Of a stretch of DNA of 7,261 nucleotides, positions 6,353-7,261 are shown piece by piece (within the stretch, counting starts at the first letter, position 1; every line of letters begins with the position of its first letter). Under the pieces are notes generated by a model. The model had not been told where the DNA came from, searched no databases, and was given only the letters and a program-made list of their open reading frames with translations. The position numbers were made by a program, and so were the translations under genes. The DNA comes from Candidatus Cloacimonadota bacterium (GTDB taxonomy: Bacteria; Cloacimonadota; Cloacimonadia; Cloacimonadales; WRIO01). The DNA lies in the NCBI GenBank assembly GCA_017998585.1, contig JAGOCT010000083.1:1-7261 (forward strand), written 5' to 3'.

Positions 6353-7082
6353 ACAATTAAGATATATAGTTCCTAATCTTTTTACGATTAGTAGTTTGTT
6401 TGCCGGACTTGCAGCTTTGCATTTCACTGCTCAGACTGAGTTTGTTAGAGCTGCATGGTTTGTAACGCTTTCGATTGTGCTTGATGGTTTGGATGGGAAA
6501 ACAGCTCGTTTATTATGTGCCACATCAAAGTTTGGAGCAGAGGCTGATTCTTTTGCTGACTTTGTTGCCTTTGGTGTTGTGCCTGGTTTTCTAGCATGGC
6601 AGATTTGTTTGAAGAATTTTGGGCTTTTAGGGATGAGTGTTTTTGCATTCTATGTTTTATGTGGCGGTTTTAGACTGGTGCGTTTTAATCTGGGGAATAA
6701 AAATCCAAATGTTAAGTCAGATTTTCAAGGTTTACCCATTCCGGCAGGTGCAGCGGTCATTGCGTCATTTATTCTTTTTACACATAAGGTTTTTGCCACT
6801 TTTAATGGAGATGTCTTATTTCTCTTTGTTACAATCTTCACTTCATTTTTGATGGTAAGCCATGTTCCTTATGTTGCCGTAAATAAAAGTCCTCATTGTA
6901 ACCGATCCAGAAATATCATGATTTCAGTGGTATTAGTGGCATTAGCCTTATCGGTGAAGTATTTCTCTTATGTGTATATTGTTAGCATTTGGGCATATAT
7001 ATTTAGTGGTTTTATGCGCTTGATAAGTCAGTTAATCCATATGAAAATGAATAAACGAAATGAAATCGAAAGGTATAAATAG
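6345..7082 (+). CDS. pssA: CDP-diacylglycerol--serine O-phosphatidyltransferase
   Basis: This membrane enzyme joins serine to CDP-diacylglycerol to make phosphatidylserine, the precursor of phosphatidylethanolamine. From the start chosen here it is 245 residues with about seven or eight hydrophobic helices, as in the Bacillus/Bacteroides-type PssA. The CDP-alcohol phosphotransferase motif is complete: D47, D50-G51, A54-R55, eight residues, G64, D68 and D72, the aspartates that bind metal and substrate. The N-terminus IVPNLFT (8-14) and FRLVRFN before the later helices are typical of PssA rather than PgsA. The start overlaps the psd-like gene by eight bases, the usual psd-pssA pairing. An upstream in-frame ATG at 6312 would add 11 residues (MLLVIVIQDVM) of poor family fit. 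The gene ends two bases before purS. Confidence 0.93.
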   Translation: MNKQLRYIVPNLFTISSLFAGLAALHFTAQTEFVRAAWFVTLSIVLDGLDGKTARLLCATSKFGAEADSFADFVAFGVVPGFLAWQICLKNFGLLGMSVFAFYVLCGGFRLVRFNLGNKNPNVKSDFQGLPIPAGAAVIASFILFTHKVFATFNGDVLFLFVTIFTSFLMVSHVPYVAVNKSPHCNRSRNIMISVVLVALALSVKYFSYVYIVSIWAYIFSGFMRLISQLIHMKMNKRNEIERYK

Positions 7083-7084
7083 AA

Positions 7085-7261
7085 ATGTTTAAAGCAAAGA
7101 TATTTGTTTCCCTTAAACCAAGTGTACTTGATCCTCAGGGACAGGTGATTAGCAATGCGTTGCATACACTGGGTTATAAGGATGTTAATGAAACCAGAGT
7201 CAGTAAATATTTTGAAATTCTCATGGACACAGATGATATTGAGAAAGCGGAAGCTGACATT
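7085..7261 (+). CDS. purS: Phosphoribosylformylglycinamidine synthase subunit PurS, 3' end missing
   Basis: This is the small structural subunit of the three-part FGAM synthase (PurS-PurQ-PurL), which converts FGAR, glutamine and ATP to FGAM in purine synthesis. PurS links the PurQ glutaminase to PurL. The 59 residues visible (of about 80 expected) match the family start to end: KAKIFVSLKPSVLDPQG at 3-19, NALHTLGY at 24-31, and TRVSKYFEI at 37-45, where the usual GK pair reads SK. The window ends in frame at a full codon, so this is truncation by the edge, not damage. AAAGG at 7069-7073 is a usable ribosome site, eleven bases away. purQ and purL would be expected downstream but cannot be seen. 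Confidence 0.92.
   Translation, partial: MFKAKIFVSLKPSVLDPQGQVISNALHTLGYKDVNETRVSKYFEILMDTDDIEKAEADI

Noticed and set aside
6637..6852. Plus-strand 71-codon frame inside pssA
   Set aside because: Hydrophobic only because it shadows membrane-helix codons; no start signal.
1..7261. CRISPR arrays, tRNA or rRNA genes, insertion sequences or phage genes
   Set aside because: No spaced repeat array, cloverleaf-like or rRNA sequence, transposase or terminal inverted repeats were seen; coding fills nearly all of the window.

Overview
The window is a compact, gene-dense stretch with eight genes, all on the + strand. The longest non-coding gap is 41 bases, and the first and last genes are cut by the window edges. 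The DNA is AT-rich with clear Shine-Dalgarno sequences. A polysaccharide-export (Wza/SLBB) protein and a lipoprotein of possible LolB-like fold point to a bacterium with an outer membrane. The EtfB resembles those of fermentative anaerobes. My best guess, from gene content alone, is an anaerobic Gram-negative of the Cloacimonadota (WWE1) or a related FCB-type lineage. That is inference and was not tested.

Layout. Left part (1-2125): the 3' part of a polysaccharide export protein with two SLBB domains and a C-terminal membrane helix, followed by a PLP-dependent sugar-nucleotide aminotransferase of the DegT/WbpE type. This is probably the end of a surface-polysaccharide locus. Middle (2140-4404): an electron-transfer flavoprotein beta subunit with no alpha subunit beside it, then lgt (prolipoprotein diacylglyceryl transferase), then a lipoprotein gene that overlaps the end of lgt. 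Right part (4446-7261): purB, a membrane-anchored phosphatidylserine-decarboxylase-like gene, pssA (phosphatidylserine synthase), and the start of purS. Purine and phospholipid genes therefore alternate in one tightly coupled run.

Genes are packed with overlaps (TAATG at etfB/lgt and purB/psd-like, 17 bases at lgt/lipoprotein, 8 bases at psd-like/pssA), so translational coupling is likely. The only good candidate for a new transcription start is just upstream of purB. It has a TTGACA-N16-TATAAG promoter-like sequence, an 11-base direct repeat and a small dyad.

The most interesting item is the psd-like gene at 5747-6352. It keeps the size class, membrane anchor and core layout of a short (archaeal/Bacteroides-type) phosphatidylserine decarboxylase. 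By hand alignment, however, all three residues of the Asp-His-Ser self-processing triad are changed (Asp to Asn, His to Ser, Ser to Cys), and about 30 residues of the core are missing. The frame is intact and the gene is translationally coupled on both sides next to pssA, which argues for a retained protein with an altered role rather than a decaying gene.
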